A stretch of DNA of 64,000 nt from Drosophila pseudoobscura (Eukaryota; Arthropoda; Insecta; Diptera; Drosophilidae), in the NCBI RefSeq assembly GCF_009870125.1, contig NC_046681.1, positions 17,249,001 to 17,313,000 of the forward strand, given 5' to 3'. Both the position numbers and the translations under genes were made by a program. Every line of letters starts with the position of its first letter. Positions within the stretch are counted from its first letter, which is position 1. Of this stretch, positions 24,461-36,828 are shown in pieces. The notes under the pieces were generated by a model that was not told the DNA's origin, did not search any database, and was given only the letters and a program-made list of their open reading frames with translations.

Positions 24461-25500
24461 GCTGGCAAATTATGCTGGGTTACTGGTTTTTCAATTTAAT
24501 CAAGTTTCCAAATGAAATATATTATAATGCTGAATTTATATTTATCGCAGGCCAACGCAAACTGTCCATTTAGTTTCACACAACATTTAGTTAGTGGTGG
24601 ATGCTGTTAAAACTGGATTATTCAACATATTATTGAACATATGTTTTTATTGACCGTATGAAGTAATTGAGATGTAAAAATCCAAGTTTTTGTTAGAGAT
24701 GTCAAAGCGCTTTAATATGGGTACTCTACTCTTTTCATTTTTTTATGTCTTAGATTATAAAATGTCAAGTTTATGCACTAGAAGGGAGTGGATTACAGAC
24801 CTGAATTCTTTACTTGTCGGTGTAAATACACAAATAGCACAGAAAGTCTGATTCCGGAATAACATTTCATAAAAGAGGTGAAATCTAATAAATTTGTGTT
24901 AGTTGACTTTCTAACTTTCTTAAGAATAGAAATTGTAAACTATTCCTTCCAGATGGGGGGAAGCATCCAGATTCAATGAATAGGGTGAATAGCTTTAGCA
25001 TTGAGCGTTAAGAGCGGAGAAATTTTACCAACCTTTTTTACATAGCAAGAGCAAGAAGAAAATGAGAAAAAAAAACTTTTAGAAATTTTGCATATAGTCT
25101 TGAAGTGAAGTTTATTAGACTGGACAACTATTTGGAGAATGGACTTAAATAAATATATACATTTTATTTTATTAAAATAATAATGAATTATATTTTCTAT
25201 ATCATATATATACAATTACTGTATGGGGGGGAGTGCTTGACTTCGACTTACTGGAAGGTTGGCGAGAACAAGTAAAAAGACATTATGGCAAAAGCAGGCA
25301 GTATGAGTGAGAAAAATATACGCTGCAACGGAGAATTGTGTGTGGAAAAATATGATTTGTCTAGACTGTTGATGAAAATAGTTTATAGACTAATTAGTCA
25401 TAAATGGTGTTCGACTGATACGGTGCTATGACATAAGACTTTTCTAATAGCTGTATGAAGATAGACTTGTAAAATTTTCTTATAAATAACATCGGTCTTA
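24461..25500. other. AT-rich intergenic stretch upstream of STUB1
   Basis: No coding frame or family landmark recognised. It includes short poly-A/T runs and a GGGGGG-containing patch near 25226. The STUB1 promoter should lie in the first few hundred bases. Confidence 0.3.
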
Positions 25501-25539
25501 AACCAATTAGGAAAGAGTTTAGGCAACGTCGGTCAATTA

Positions 25540-26580
25540 CAGTGATCTGGCAGTTCAGAGTTCGAGCCAAGCACAGACTGAGCGGTACAGGTGATGTTTA
25601 TCAGTCTTTACGGCCACTTTCTGCAAAACGCCAAAGTGCTGAAAGTGAGGAGGGGTGAAATGCCTGTCGATCGGGTCAGCCAAATAGGATTCATGGACCT
25701 ACTTCATAATTGAGTCGCGCAGATAAAGCTTCTTTAGCTCTAGAAGTTCGTTCTTGGCGCCAACGAAATTTGTCCGACCAAATTTGACCTCACTCGAGTG
25801 AAATATCAGAATCGGTGAGCCCTGGTGAATGCCTAAGACGATGTACCACAGCTCTGACTGGATAAGGTGTCATAAGGTTCTGAATATCAGAATATGGCTA
25901 GACGACTGCCCTTCCCTGGACACGACATATATGGAAGCGCGTAGAAACGCGCAATCGTAGATAAAACCGACCGCTTGGAAGGCTTTGAATCGGTGTCCAG
26001 CAGAGTCCCACGCAAAGCCAAGAGTTTTAGTTGTGTCGCTTCCTTAGGAATTTTTCTATGGCATTTTCACGGGTTCCCTCAGTACTTCCTGCTGATTAGA
26101 GCACAGTTAGCTAAAGTTACCGCCCGAAATGTGATCATCCACGTAAAACTCTTGCAGCCGTCACGCATTTCTCTACTTGCCTAAACTTATGAATGCATTC
26201 ATCCAACCTTGCATCCATCCTAGCTTCCGGATATAGAGATTTGTGAAAGAGCACAAGAGCGCCGAGCTTGCTGTCCACCGCCAAATACGATCCACCCAAG
26301 CCGAGTCCGGCCGGGTCGGGTCGGGTCGGCATGAGTCCAAGTGCCCCTTTTTTAGGAAAGAGAAAAAGAAGGAAAGCTTATTCACTGCTTTGTGACGCAG
26401 CAACGGTGACAAATTTCCGAATAGCTTGCAAGAGTATCTTTCGTGGCAAGCTGAATGGCAAACAGCTCATCAAGCCGGCTCGTCGGAAGTTGGAAGCAAC
26501 AAAAAATGGTTTTAATGATTTTTCCCCACATGAGCACTACTAGCACTATAGCGTACTCCAAGCTCTCCATCTTCTAGCAG
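25540..26580 (-). mobile_element. BEL/Pao LTR-retrotransposon fossil (pol fragment)
   Basis: On the minus strand the integrase-region signature RTNFVGAKNELLELKKLYLR is at about 25725-25785. Upstream of it on that strand (about 25990-26030) is a KTLGLRWDSAG motif from the RNase H region. Both are typical of BEL/Pao pol. No LTRs or gag were identified. The piece is clearly broken at several points and looks old. Confidence 0.6.
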
Positions 26581-27716
26581 CGTTTCTCCAAGAATTCATA
26601 TGGACCTCCCATTTTTCTTCTGTTTTAGTATCCAAATTCCAGTTACCCAAGTCTGCAAGCCACGCGGTGAGATGGTCCCGGACAACCAGGGTGGTTGAGC
26701 CCACCCACGCTGAAAGCCACATCAGGAACCAACGTCAGTGCGCGGAACGGAGTCCGATGTTATATTGTCATAGACCGGAGCGAGAAAACGCAATAAGTCG
26801 GAAGCGTCAGCTTAATTCAGATACGGTTTTAATAATGAGTCTTTATTTCTATATAATTGCGGGAAGAACCGGCAAGCAGATCAGAGTTAAGAATTGCCAA
26901 AATCTCATATTCGAGAAAAAATCTCAAATGCGAAGCTTTTCTAGAGTTAGTTGCTCTGAAGACTCGATAAAAGTGGAATTTTTTTTCGACTTGACAGAAG
27001 CTTTTCATAACCAGCCAAAATGATGAGAACGAGGAGGATACATTTCCAGGCGATTCTATAGCTGCGGCAAGGTGAAGTGATGACAGAGACCGTTGATACA
27101 CTGTTGAGCAGCTCTTTAAGCTCCAACACTTCATTCCATAGGGCCGTGGCAATCTGAATACTTAACGCTGCAATGAATTAGGCTGCTTTAGATCCCTGAA
27201 AAGCTGTAAATGCGTTGGCTTTGTTAAAAAACATAGAAAAGTTGCAATATAGCATTTACATTGTTGCCTATTTCGAACGTTAAAATGCGACATTCAGAGG
27301 TTTGGTCAAATGGCTGCACCTTAGCCGTTTATCCATAGATTTTTACAAACGATACCTTAAACGACGGCTAATTAATGTACCTGTACCAGAAAAATATGAA
27401 ACCCCAGGAACAAATCTATTTCGAGTTTTTCCGACAAATATTGCAATGTAGCATTTGCATCGTTGCCGATTGTCGATCGCCTACAACTGATGATTAGAAA
27501 TGTGATGATCCAATAAGTGAACTTACTTTGGTGGGTAGTTAACCCAGTGTAAACATAGAAAACAGTTAGCTCCTTGCAGGAAAATCATTTTTTAAAACTG
27601 CTCGATAAAGTAAAATTGGATGAAGTTTTGATAAGATTGAATGAAAAAGTTACTTATGTATTTATTTTAAAACAGATGACATGAACAGATGAATATATGA
27701 TTTAACCTTTTTTAAT
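26581..27716. other. Intergenic stretch, partly repeat
   Basis: Open frames at 26667..27152 on both strands have no recognisable domain. They lie next to the BEL/Pao piece and may belong to it, but I cannot show that. 27290-27480 belongs to the GGCTGCACC repeat family listed separately. Confidence 0.3.
27290..27480 (+). repeat. GGCTGCACCTTAGCCGTTT dispersed repeat, copy 1
   Basis: Shares TGGCTGCACCTTAGCCGTTT, ATCCATAGATTTT-ACAAACGATACC and the ACGACG-CTAA block with the copies at about 41430-41740 and 59375-59640. Family unknown. Confidence 0.65.
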
Positions 27717-29010
27717 TTATTCCTTATGCAATGAAACCATGTCCCGGCATATAAAAAAAGCAGAAACCAGCGCTGCCGTATTTGCAATATCAGTGCAACC
27801 TTTTGTTAAACGTTCTTCGATGTGTGCAAGCTTCACCACCAATTCATTCATTACCGAAATCGGAAATTCAACTGTTTTTGTAAAGAATATAAAAAAATCA
27901 AAGCAAAAACCATATCTTATTAACACTTACGTCTCATTACAATTAAATGCAACTCCGTGATTATGTCTTCGAGCGCTAGACCTCTAGCGCTCTTGGCAAC
28001 GTCAACATCTGCGTAAATAAAAATATGCTTTATGAATGTTGAACTTAAATTTAAACATTTTTACATACTTTGAAATGAAACCTCAAAGTTGTGCCCCGAA
28101 AGCAACGCCTTCAATATGTTTTCAATATCTTGCCGTAAAGGATAGCCAGCACACATGTACACATTATCTTCGTTGACCACATCAAATGCCATAGCAGTGC
28201 TTTGCAGAACGTTCAGTACCTTTCGCATATCGCCTTTTGAAAGAGTAAGCAGTGCCTTCTTTCCATTTTCTGTAATCTTTATACTACAACGGTACAATGC
28301 ATTAAAAAACTAAAACGGTACAATGAATCAAAAAACTTACTCTTCCGACTGAACAATTTGTTCCAACCTAGGTATCATTTTATCAGGGGACAACGGCGCA
28401 AAACGAAAACGGGTGCATCGCGATTGTAGCGCCGGGATTATTTTGCTTAGATAATTGCAAATTATACAAAAACGGACGTTGTCCGTATACTTTTCAATGA
28501 TGCGTCGTAAAGCGTTTTGAGCGTCGTTAGTCATGGCGTCTGCCTCATCTAATATAATAAGTTTAAAAGTATCGCAGAAAATTGTTCGCGTAGATGCAAA
28601 GTTAAGGATTTGGCCACGTACAATTCCAATACCCCTATCATCGGAAGCATTAAGCTCTAGTACCATGGACTTAAAGAGCGCCGGCGGGTAAAGTTGTCGG
28701 GCACACGCCAATATGGTGCTTGTTTTACCAGTCCCCGGTGGTCCATAAAAAAGTAAATGGGGAAGCTGCTTCTGACTAATGAAGCGATTGACTGAAATTG
28801 AATTGAGTACTTATTTGTTTGATCTCATCTATTATTGATAAACTTACTTGTTAAAATTATTTCGTCATGAGATATAAGGTCATCTAATGAATATGGGCGA
28901 TATTTCTCAACCCTGAAAATATAATATTTTATTTTGTATAATATGTTTGAATCAATTTACCAGATTACATACCATGGCTTGCGCAAAGCAGTTTCGTTAT
29001 TATCACACAT
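27717..29010 (-). CDS. RfC3: Replication factor C small subunit (RFC5/RFC36-type clamp loader)
   Basis: Six exons on the minus strand: 28973..29010, 28848..28912, 28341..28791, 28069..28283, 27931..28008 and 27717..27871. They sum to 1002 bp, 333 residues, close to the family length. The RFC complex loads PCNA at primer-template junctions in the nucleus. The N-terminus reads WVEKYRPYSLDDLISHDEII (RFC box II). Walker A is GPPGTGKT at residues 51-58, Walker B is LIILDEAD near 112-119, and the SRC motif is at 158-160 (ALQSRCTRFRF). The C-terminal collar domain includes KGDMRKVLNVLQSTAMAFD. The start codon lies 515 bp from the divergent holn1 start, so the two probably share a promoter region. 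A CGGTCACATT motif near 29396 resembles the fly core-promoter Motif 1. Confidence 0.95.
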
Positions 29011-29525
29011 TGCTTGGCACAAATTCAATCAAAATAAACTTATTCCTATACGCGCCTTTTTGTTACGATACCGATAACAAAATCGTTAGATACGGTATTT
29101 AATTGATATACACAATTCATATAACGTCGCTAAGTTAGCATTATTCTGGAACATAAAACACAGAACAACAATATTAGCATTTCCAAACATAAGACATCTC
29201 GGTGAAAGGGGGAGAGCGAGATAAAACTTTTGATTTTGGAAAAAGAGACAGATGTAAAACCAAAGCCTATGCTTTGTCTTTGCATTATTTTTATATATTC
29301 CGGTGAATTCTATCACGCCCCCATGGAATCCATTCATTCTCTCTATTCCAATTCAACGATGAGAATAATGTGAACATTTTTCGCTTTCTGTATGCGGTCA
29401 CATTATTCTGTATGAAAATAACTATTTATTAAACAATTTCGGTCACTGGAGATTCATTGTCTTGCGAGCACTCAATTTGCTTAAAAAGCAATTCAATAGA
29501 ATATTAACAAAAATTGATACAAACA

Positions 29526-30587
29526 ATGGCAACCAAACGACGAAAACGTGCACCAAGCGATAACATAAACGAAAGAAAGAGTAAAAAACATACTCTTGAT
29601 TCGGATGAAGAAGATTCTGACCACTACGAACGGTATGAATAAAATTTTAAGATTATGGTTTATTTTCTTTTACAACCTATTATCTTACAGTGAATATATG
29701 AATGATAGCGACATTGAAGGCGGCGAGGAGGGCATTCCAAAAGTAGAAGACAATGTAAAGGTAACACCTTTTAATATGCGAGAGGAGTTGGAAGAAGGTC
29801 ATTTTGATAAAGATGGTCATTACCATTGGAATGTTGACACGGAAATAAAAGATAATTGGTTGGATAACATCGATTGGGTTAAGGTAAGGATGATTAATTC
29901 AGTATCTCTTATCATATAACAATTTGTATCCCTTAGATCGAGAAAGGTGACTCCAAAAATGGCGATCAAAGCTTAAATTCGTCGGATAGTTCTATAGAAC
30001 CCCCAGCGAATCCCTTCAATTTGTCTATGACACTAAGAAAAATATTGGAATATTTAAAAGAGGGGGAAAGCGTTCAACAAGCCTTGAAAAGATTGGGAAA
30101 TCAGCGTCCAGCGGTATCAACTCTGGAAAGAATAAAACAAAAGAAAGCTGGCTTTGTTGATACAAAAACTCAAGATATTTTGAAACTAACTGAGCTTGCT
30201 AATGAAATACTTTTAAGGACGGGCAACATGAATATATATGACGAAACTACGGAAAGCATTAAATCCAAGCTTACTGATTTGCCTAGCACAAGCAAATCTA
30301 CAATTGATGACGAGGTTGACATGTATGCTGATGATTTCGATTTGAAAGAGTCTCAACGTTTTAAAGCGCGTCCTACATCAAGTCAAACTATGACCGATTC
30401 GTCTGAAGTCATGTGGGAGTTTAAGTGGACACAAAATAACGATGAAATCCATGGCCCTTTTACCACTGATAAGATGTTAAAATGGTCTAAAGAAAAATAT
30501 TTCAAAAATGGAGTCTATGCTCGGAAATGTGGCGAAAAATCCAACTTTTATTCCAGCAATAGAATAGACTTTGAATTATATTTGTAA
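29526..30587 (+). CDS. holn1: CD2BP2/Lin1-type GYF-domain protein of the U5 snRNP
   Basis: Three exons: 29526..29632, 29691..29883 and 29937..30587. They sum to 951 bp, 316 residues. CD2BP2 (yeast Lin1) associates with U5 snRNP during tri-snRNP assembly and reads proline-rich ligands with its GYF domain. The N-terminus is a basic, nuclear-localisation-like segment (MATKRRKRAPS) followed by an acidic DSDEEDSD patch. The conserved TPFNMREELEEGHFDKDGHY and WLDNIDWV segments follow. The GYF domain occupies about residues 256-316: MWEFKWTQNNDEIHGPF, then KYFKNGVYARK and SSNRIDFELYL. The glycine of the GYF triplet is replaced by lysine (KYF). The D. melanogaster homologue, holes in muscle, lies as I recall in the same cytological region. 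Confidence 0.92.
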
Positions 30588-30940
30588 ATTATGAATATAT
30601 TATATGTACCAACATATCTCGACGGATTCAGTTTTAATTCATGCGAATAATATTTATTCAATATATTTACCTATAAGTATTCTAATACAAATTTAGAGGA
30701 CAAATGAATTTTTGTGTAATTCACCCAAATGGTAAACAAATCAACGTCATGTAAATATGTATGGCATCAAAAACAAATACTTTTAAAGTTTTTGAATTGA
30801 TTGAATACTGCCAGAACATACGTACGTCATCGTGTCGTCCGCGTATTTGCGTCCTTCGGTGACTAAAGCGTCGGCTATTTGACGCCCCAGGATCTCCTCC
30901 GCTGACTTCACGGACGCCCTCCTTCACTTCTCCTACGGCA
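30588..30940. other. 3' flank of holn1, nothing else identified
   Basis: AT-rich sequence after the stop codon. No annotated structure seen. Confidence 0.3.
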
Positions 30941-30949
30941 GACGCCAGT

Positions 30950-31200
30950 GATGATCATCGAAGGCCCTCTGGAGACTCTTTAACTCCTTCTTACCAAGGC
31001 CAGAAGAAGGCAATCGGACAATAACAATAATAATAATAACAAACAATAAACCTTTAACGGTAGCCGTACAGGAATACGCCACGAGACACCAATAGGATCA
31101 ATTAAATGTACGCCACTAATATGAAATGGCCTCACGGCTTCAAGTCTATCAGCAGGTAAATTCCCCATAAGTGTGTTCAGCAAAACAGGTTTAGACCTTC
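30950..31200 (-). mobile_element. BEL/Pao LTR-retrotransposon fossil (integrase-region fragment)
   Basis: The minus strand reads LMGNLPADRLEAVRPFHISG, matching the segment between the integrase zinc-binding part and the catalytic core in BEL/Pao elements. Only this fragment is recognisable. It is broken and has no LTRs nearby, so it is old. Confidence 0.6.
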
Positions 31201-31599
31201 GGGATAGGTTGATAGGGTCCGTGTGGTGGATATTCTTACTGCTTAAAAAGTATTCTTACTTTTTAAGGTGCGTTTATTACGAATTTGAATTCCGTTTTCA
31301 AAAATTCAAAATTCATCACCGTGCACTGAGCAAATTGTGATGGTGTACGCGCACTCGCTAGTCGGTGGTGATGGACTAGATCGCTTAGGCGCGATATTTC
31401 AATATTCAATATTTGAGCCCAGATTACAATGCAAAGCAACTGTTGGAAGCCGCCGAGCTTTTTCGGCAACTATGATGGTTGTGAACTCCTCGTATTGTGG
31501 AGTTGTGCATATGGCAGTGCGAAAAGATGACTCGCTCGACGGAAATACTAACAGGCATGCTATGCTGCGCGTTCGACGACCATGCAAATTGCGACAGAC

Positions 31600-31720
31600 A
31601 ATATAGGTTAGGTTAGGTTCAGGCGGTAGCCTGGGAGAGTGATGAAACCCTCCCAAGCTCACTTGGACCTATAGAAGGTCCGTTGTGGTGCCGCATGGGC
31701 GTGTGCCCGACAGACAATAT
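31600..31720. repeat. GGTTAGGTTAGGTTC-CGGTAGCC repeat fragment
   Basis: A short GGTTAGGTTAGG run precedes gcggtagcctgggagagtga and tcacttggacctatagaagg. I know this style of sequence as a common dispersed dipteran repeat, but cannot name the family. The rest of 31200-32370 shows no recognisable feature. Confidence 0.4.
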
Positions 31721-32371
31721 AAGCAGTAAGAAAGTTTCATGTGTGTGCGTGTATGCGCTGATAGCGGAATTAGAGAATTAAAGAGAATTCGGATACAAGA
31801 CAACAAGAGATTATTGAATTGTCTTACGAGCTATTGACAGCTGCTGCTCCCAACAGAAATCTATATTGCTGCAAACGGCAAAGAGGATGGAGTCCTCTTA
31901 ATAGGGAAAAACCTACCACCGTTTTTCAGGCTTTCTTACGGCAATGTTGCAATAATTGCACAATAAAAGCATAAACTATTAAAGTGGAAAAAAACAAAAC
32001 ATCTTTTTAAAATTTATTTCATGATGCACATCAACATACTTATTCCATATAGTTAAATATAGTCTACTGTTTTTTTTTAGTAATCTTGCCTGAGGTACAT
32101 ATGTATTAGAGCCTAGTATGAACAGGCAACCGAATGGATTCAGTATTCGTTTCGTTGGGTCAGTTAGAATCAGCGTCATGCAGGGCTCTAGTATATTTGT
32201 ATTTCCAGTGCTATAATATATGTATTTACCAAAGTTCATTGTGATAGAGCCGCTTCACTCTATTCGATACAAAAATATAACCAAATTAATAATATCCTGC
32301 AAGGGCGTTTAATTAAATTAAGAAAGAAAAATATTTATGTGCTTATAGTTCTAATTATAGATTAACATGAC

Positions 32372-33778
32372 TTATTCTTCTTTAATAATTCCGATTTCTT
32401 TCAGGAACTGGTCAGTGTTGGGTGTTGAGACATGTTCATTCAATTGTCTACTCCAGAGTATGTACTGTAAGTAAAAAGAGCCAAATAAATAAGTTTAACA
32501 TGACATTGTAGCTTATATACCAACACGTTCCAGTTCAGCCCGCAATGCAACGACGGCCTTTTCACGATCTGCAACTAGCTCCTCAAGGTACTGATAGCGT
32601 AGTTTTTTACGGGCCCGGCATTCCCGAGCACTTTGCCTGCTACGTTCTATAAGAAAAATATCGTAAAAGTATTCCCCTATGGTTCGAATTAATTCACAAT
32701 TATCTTACCAAGTTTGGCCTTTATATCTATTTTTTCGGTCGATGTTTTTCTTCCGGGCTTCCGTCCTCTCTTTCCACATTCTTTGCGGACCTGTAAATCG
32801 TTTTAGAAAATTGTATTATATATCCCATACGATTCTTAAAAAAACCTGTCTATAATTATACACACTCATTTTTGTCTAATCCTCTACCCAAAGTTATGAA
32901 TATTCTCTGACAAATACCAATTTTGGGCCGAATAATTCCAGAATGGAACTTGTTTAGATCAAAAAAATAAAAAATTGGTATACACCCAATTGAAAGCAGG
33001 GAAGGACGCCCATTATTGTATTCGTTATAGCTTCTTTTTACAGTAGAAATGCAAGAAACTTGATCACCAAATGTTGAACTATTTATGCTGATCGAAGCAT
33101 TTTTGCTTGTGGTCGGCACACTCTCATTCACAACTTTTGTAGCAAAATAGTGTTGTTGTTTATTGTTTAGGGTTCAACAATGGTCAGTTGTATAGGAAAA
33201 ATACGTACAACATATACATATGACTCTACAAGCAGGCTATGGAAGATACAGAGGAAAGTGGTGCATAGTCGGGCGGGACGGGACAGAAACACTACTAAGA
33301 CTGATGAGGGAAGTTGATTCAACCCCACAAAAGAGAAGTTTTCTGCATAGACAACAAGCATGAAGTCGTACGTATGTACATACATATGTATATACGTTTT
33401 CTTGCTTGCTGCTTGCCTTGAGTGCAGCATTTGTGTCTGTAAGGGTGCACGCGTTTTCTGCGCGCAGTAGCACTCTTCAAGTTCTATACAATTGTTTATT
33501 GTTCCATCTGCCAAGCTATGACTCAGGGAAAATATCTAAATGGATTTGATATTGCGCAGAATGACAATGAAATAAGATTGTATGCTTTACACATACATAT
33601 ACACATACACACAGTCGCTGTATTGTTTACAATAAGCTTGGGGTAAATGTAGCAGCAGCAAAAATCTCATAGTGCATAATCGGGGCATTGTTAAACAAAA
33701 CGTCGAAAGCATAAGAACATATCTTACTGATGGAAAAGCTTCCTCCGTGACCGCCATTTTATTATTTTGGGATTCCAT
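32372..33778 (-). CDS. REPTOR-BP: CREBL2-type small bZIP factor, REPTOR-binding partner
   Basis: Four exons on the minus strand: 33728..33778, 32709..32790, 32525..32646 and 32372..32464. They sum to 348 bp, 115 residues. In flies REPTOR-BP partners REPTOR to drive the transcriptional response to TORC1 inhibition. Vertebrate CREBL2 is the homologue. Exon 1 encodes MESQNNKMAVTEEAFPS. A basic block GKRGRKPGRK follows, then the bZIP basic region RSRQSARECRARKK and the leucine-zipper-like LRYQYLEELVADREKAVVAL. The last exon reads YILWSRQLNEHVSTPNTDQF. The exon 3 donor must be CGT|GTTGGT to keep frame. A better-looking GTATAT 4 bp further on would break it. Introns and the 5' flank contain short unrelated frames only. 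Confidence 0.9.
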
Positions 33779-34629
33779 TTAGATTATTTACTAACACAAC
33801 AATGTAGGTTTTGGTCTTTTCTACTGCAGCATTTTTCTGATAGAGTTTACAAGCTATCGATTCACTAATGACACAGTCAAGATAACGACCCCAAGTATGG
33901 TTCAATTTGGAATAATGAAAATGCATCATAATAATTTAATGAAACAAAGTGGTATGAGCGGACATTAAAATACATGGCTCCACATTCGCGAATAAGAGCT
34001 TAAGTGCACCCGGCTGAGCAGTACAACCGTTCAATAGTCCATTCTGCCGCCTGCAGACTATGTAGTTCCAATACTATTCCTGTCAAACTGTTACAACAAC
34101 ATTTTCTTTCTTCGTACTCCAATTCAACCTGCATTTAGTTAATTTTTTAAAGCTGCAATATGCACAACTTGTACTAATATAATCTACTTTCTGTTTATGT
34201 AGTTCCAATACTTCTCCTGCCATGTGATATGTCACAATTTTTTCTTGACATTTGATTTTGGAAGGGCGAATAGATTCCAACGATGCTTAAGAAGAATGAA
34301 GAGCGAGCCATTGTGGGATTTGTGTTCTAATATAACTCAATGTGTACATAAATGTGGTGGAAGTTGTGATATAGTGTGAATGGATTCGCTTCCGCTTACA
34401 TTGTCGGTGGAATTCTAATCAGTCAATGCATAAATGGGTATAAAGCAATAACCATCCCCAACAAAACGAGCCATTTTTCATGCCATTAGTCAATAGGGCG
34501 AGAAATAGGCTTCAACGATTTCTACCTTTAAATGGCATTGGATGAGATTTCAAAGCAAATAATGGTACTAATCGTCTTGCTGGAATTTTTCCTCCAGCCA
34601 TTCCAAAGATACCTTGAGCCACTTCTAAA

Positions 34630-34700
34630 AGACTTTTCCCATACAGCACATCTATGGGGAACGGTGGGATAGGATTAGTGGCGCATAACACATCGCGAGC
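34630..34700 (+). repeat. Short repeat CACATCTAyGGGGAACGGTG, copy 1
   Basis: The cccatacagcacatctatgg and ggaacggtggga sequence recurs near 43435-43465 and 61930-61960. In the third case it follows LINE 5' sequence, so it may be a LINE 3' region. Confidence 0.5.
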
Positions 34701-35585
34701 ACATGCTAAAATTTAGTTGACACTATGCCCAAACATATTCAGAGTGTGATAAGGACAAAGGACAAAATATTAAAGAATAAATTATTAATTAAAAATTAAT
34801 TCCAAGGGTTTTTTACCTATTTTGAAAATACTAACAACTCTTAAAACCGATCTCTTTTAATTTTATTTATTGTTTTGTATAATTTTCATTTTATGAAAGA
34901 ATATATGAAAATATAAATCACAATTGACAGGCGTTTGAACTGAAAAGCTTATTTCCAAAATACTTTTTCCGTAACAGCTCTATAGTCTTTGATTAAAATA
35001 TTGAACATGACATTCAGTTCTTTGATAATATAATTATCCACTACAGCTATTTTTGCAGCATTTTCGTTTTTAAGGAATGTCCGGGATGAGTTGCATCGTT
35101 TGGATTACTATATCCATATTTAGTGCTCTCGGTCCTCAGTCCATACATCTTATTATGGCATGAAATGATGAAATGTTTTCCTGTTCAATGTTTTCCTTTT
35201 CATTTAAAAAAAATATCAATTAAAAGTCCTTTATTTTACAAAATACAATATTGACGACCGAATAATAAATAATTGAAAAATCAAATTTTCTTTAAATTTT
35301 TTTTATTGAACAGTGTTAACAATGAATACATCCCTTATGTTGGAATCATATGTTAAATAGTTTAGTTTTTATTTAACCTGAAAGATGCAGTATGTGAATG
35401 AAAATGGAGTAAATTGCTTCTCGCCGAAAAATTGTCAACTCTGAATTCATATCTCCTCTTCGATTTCCTCGAAGTTTTAATTTTTGAAAGCCATGAAAAA
35501 TACTCTATAAAAAAGCTGACATCAAATTTGTAAAATGTTTAATTTTGCTACATGATTTTGGATGAGGTCCTAGGGTGCGTAATAC

Positions 35586-35903
35586 CAAAGACTATACAAT
35601 ACCAAGATGTTGCATGAGCGACCAAAAAGCTGTTCTATGGCGGGTCCTAACATTAGAACCCAAAGGGCACGAGGGAGCGCGCGGGGTTTCAATTCCCTTT
35701 TCGCCTGTACTTTGTCTCTACCGCGACCCCGCTGCCCATCGGTTTCGTCTGTTCGGCATTTCTGGACTCTCGAGCCTCGGAGGCGAAGGTAGCGTAAAAG
35801 AGAATTGAAGTAATAGCCCCGCGCGCCCGTACCATGAAGCGTCAAACAAAAATTGAAAAAGAATTCGTTCCTCATGCAACATCTTGGTATTGTATAGTCT
35901 TTG
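35586..35903. mobile_element. 318-bp MITE with 33-bp terminal inverted repeats and 7-bp TSD
   Basis: The ends are perfect 33-bp inverted repeats beginning CAAAGACTATACAATACCAA. The flanks are GTAATAC at 35579..35585 and 35904..35910. No transposase is encoded. The left two-thirds is closely related to 53260-53495, where the same sequence sits inside the palindromic element. The 7-bp duplication and inverted ends suggest the P superfamily (1360/Hoppel-type elements also make 7-bp duplications). The assignment is inference. Confidence 0.75.
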
Positions 35904-36828
35904 GTAATACCTTTGCTTCCGTGCAGTATTTAAAGAATTTTATAGCGCTTTCAAAAATGAAAAATTCAAGGTAATCGGAATTTAAGAATTTAGTTCACAT
36001 ATGTTGAACAAAAGCTAGATTTAGTTGCATAATACGCGATCTGCTCCAAAAACGGTTTATGTGATGAATTGTACGTGCTAGAGCTTTAAATATCCTGGAG
36101 TACTTGAAACTCGCATAAGCGGATTACCACAGATAACATCATTTTTTGTGTAGGATCGAGACATTCTATTAGGCTGGACGATAAAAAAGTGTATAGTTTG
36201 AGTACATAAGATGTAGTATAGTAAAGAAATGTTTTACCTGAGTAGGTATTTGAACGTCCCCAAACAGGAGATCTTGTCTCTTAGCGGTTCGGCTGCGTAT
36301 TTTGGAAGTCTTATCCGGCAAGCTACCAGTAAAATAATACAAAAAAATGTTTTATTTTGAATATCACTTTGCATGCGTTTTTTTAAGAAAAGTGTGTGGT
36401 ATAGCGAGAGTTTATATTAGTCGCAAAAGTAAAGTAATTATATAAGCTCAGTACCATCCCATTGAATACAAACGAACATAAACACACTCACATACTCTCT
36501 CATGCTGCGAGCTCTCTCGTTCTCATAAACTCACCCTCGGATGTAGCACCCAGAAGGAAGCATCTCCAACTGCATAGTGTGGAGTCTCACTTAATTAGGT
36601 TTGCTTTTAATGCTTACCACACACTCTTACGCATCCCCGAATCGCACAACTTTGCGACTGCCACAATTTTGAAGTTAGATTAGTTAAAATTATTTAGTCA
36701 TAATGAATCGCGCTCTAAGCTACTAGACTCGTATTTGTTACAATATGATCTCACTCATAGATTTAGTGGAACTCATATACAATAATTCAGTTACCATGGT
36801 AAAATAAATAGTATTTAAGTTTATACTC

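Larger units (their letters stand above)
33779..36828. other. Intergenic region between REPTOR-BP and Klp31E
   Basis: Mostly AT-rich sequence. It contains a LINE-tail-like repeat near 34630-34700, the inverted-repeat element at 35586..35903, and short frames of no recognisable kind (34083..34280 minus, 36462..36683 plus). Confidence 0.35.

Noticed and set aside
26667-27152. Overlapping ORFs near the BEL/Pao fossil considered as gag or a host gene
   Set aside because: No Cys/His box or recognisable family, and both strands are equally open. Left unassigned.
32856-33131. 91-codon minus-strand ORF in the REPTOR-BP intron
   Set aside because: It lies inside the first intron of the spliced model, has no splice context and no recognisable domain.
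33587-33778. 63-codon minus-strand ORF as a stand-alone protein
   Set aside because: Only the first 17 codons are coding. They end at GTAAGA and splice in phase to the REPTOR-BP basic region.
35570-35875. ORFs on both strands over the 35.6 kb element, and the matching one at 53.2 kb
   Set aside because: Non-coding MITE sequence. The protein similarity between the two places reflects DNA homology of the repeat.
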